DNA of 64,000 nucleotides, from positions 124,001-188,000 of the forward strand of contig NZ_LHVE01000009.1 of NCBI RefSeq assembly GCF_001269655.1, given 5' to 3'. The notes under the pieces were generated by a model. That model was not told the DNA's origin. It did not search any database and saw only the letters and a program-made list of their open reading frames with translations. The position numbers and the translations under genes were made by a program. Source of the stretch: Pseudomonas thivervalensis. Its GTDB lineage: Bacteria; Pseudomonadota; Gammaproteobacteria; Pseudomonadales; Pseudomonadaceae. Numbering within the stretch: position 1 is the first letter of the stretch; every line of letters starts with the position of its first letter. Shown piece after piece: positions 63,297 through 64,000 of this stretch.

Positions 63297-64000
63297 ATGC
63301 ACGCCTATAGAAAAACAATCGTTGTGCTTTCGCTCGCCTGCGTCGCTGTTCCAGGCCTGGCACAACCGCTTTACAACGATGGGACGACAGAGGTCGACGC
63401 GCGTTTGCTGGCGTTGGCTGGCGCGTTCTACAGCGGTGAAAATTATTCCCAATCGGGGACCCGCGGTGAGGGTTCCAGCCGCTGGCAGGAAGCGGTGCTG
63501 CAGTACGGCCTTGATTGGCGCCATACCCTCGACGCCGGTTCGCAGCTCTATGGCTCGCTGAACTGGGTCAGCTCCGCGACCTTTGGCGATGGCGATCCGG
63601 CGGGTTGGACCTCAGGTGACGAGCGCAGGACAAAAGTCGAAGACGCCTACACGGGTTGGCGCTCTGGCACACTGTTCAGTGCCTTGGGCGAGAACGGCGT
63701 GGACCTGTCGGTCGGCCGGCAGAATATCGTAATCGGCGACGGCTTTCTGGTCAGTGGTGATGCCCTGAACCTGGGCAAGGAATTTCTCGACGGCCAGGCC
63801 AATCGAGGTGGGGCTTACTACCTGACCGGTCGCAAGGCATTCGACCGCACGGCCGTGCTGCGCCTGGGTGGCCAACAGGGTTGGCGCGGCGACTTGATGT
63901 GGCTCAAGTCTGACAATCCGGCCCAGGCCAGTCCGGAATTGGCCGTCGGTACGCTGGAACATGTCAGCCCCCAAGGCACCCTTGGCCTGACCTACCTGAA
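63297..64000 (+). CDS. Outer-membrane porin-like protein, N-terminal part (cut by window edge)
   Basis: 234 residues are visible and the gene continues past the window. A signal peptide (MHAYRKTIVVLSLACVAV, ending GLAQP) is followed by alternating beta-strand patterns (LYGSLNWVSSATFGDGD, DLSVGRQNIVIGDGFLVSG). The GWRSGTLFSALGEN and VGRQ segments resemble porins that admit organic solutes. It ends the permease-oxidase operon and may let the amine cross the outer membrane. Confidence 0.75.
   Translation, partial: MHAYRKTIVVLSLACVAVPGLAQPLYNDGTTEVDARLLALAGAFYSGENYSQSGTRGEGSSRWQEAVLQYGLDWRHTLDAGSQLYGSLNWVSSATFGDGDPAGWTSGDERRTKVEDAYTGWRSGTLFSALGENGVDLSVGRQNIVIGDGFLVSGDALNLGKEFLDGQANRGGAYYLTGRKAFDRTAVLRLGGQQGWRGDLMWLKSDNPAQASPELAVGTLEHVSPQGTLGLTYL

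Noticed and set aside
1..64000. CRISPR array, prophage or insertion sequence
   Set aside because: No regularly spaced direct repeats, phage structural genes or transposase were seen. The only repeats are REP-type and one palindromic element.

Overview
The window is chromosomal DNA of a fluorescent Pseudomonas (P. fluorescens group). The evidence is high GC with Pseudomonas-like codon use, dense short operons, many LysR-type regulators, and the REP repeat family typical of this group (arms like GGGAGCGAGCTTGCTCGC). I see no rRNA, tRNA, CRISPR array, insertion sequence or prophage. It reads as a metabolic, transport and resistance region.

Layout. 1-79 is the start of an unidentified gene. 507-6041 is an ACC-deaminase locus: an Lrp-type regulator (acdR) divergent from acdS, then two small unrecognised genes and a stand-alone pyruvate-dehydrogenase-E1-like gene (AceE/MdeB family). 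ACC deaminase makes 2-oxobutyrate, and this E1 type could consume it. 6244-14297 is a translationally coupled dipeptide ABC transporter operon with two M20 peptidases, divergent from a LysR gene. 15400-16133 holds gene remnants. 16134-21037 pairs a periplasmic binding protein with a 1258-residue double-kinase hybrid sensor. 21043-23828 is a membrane-fusion/DUF2955 efflux unit. 23940-24935 is a carboxymuconolactone-decarboxylase-like lipoprotein and a MerR regulator behind a textbook MerR promoter. 24948-31173 carries regulator/effector pairs (LysR-MFS, HxlR-NmrA reductase, LysE exporter, isochorismatase-LysR).

31230-37080 is an arsenic island: a 5'-truncated arsO-like remnant, then arsR-arsC-acr3-arsH-gapdh-arsJ. 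It handles arsenite efflux, arsenate reduction, organoarsenical oxidation and 1-arseno-3-phosphoglycerate export. 37101-41885 is glycolate oxidase glcDEF divergent from glcC, with two matching GlcC-type palindromes. 41902-48805 holds an ACT-domain gene, a NocR/OccR-like LysR and a divergent polar amino-acid ABC operon with an embedded argininosuccinate-lyase-like gene and two ATPases. 48858-53642 holds smaller genes, an orphan binding protein and an OPT-family transporter. 53951-58073 is a LysR gene divergent from a 1020-residue YdiJ-type FAD/Fe-S dehydrogenase, with a perfect palindrome between them. 58301-64000 is an amine-catabolism-like locus (MoaF, FeaR-like AraC regulator, APC permease, PuuB-like oxidase, outer-membrane porin cut by the window edge).

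The strongest candidates for something little described are the acdS-linked E1 with its two small companion genes, the binding protein plus HK-REC-HK sensor, and the ABC operon carrying its own ArgH-like lyase. All functions are read from sequence motifs and family knowledge; no database search was run.
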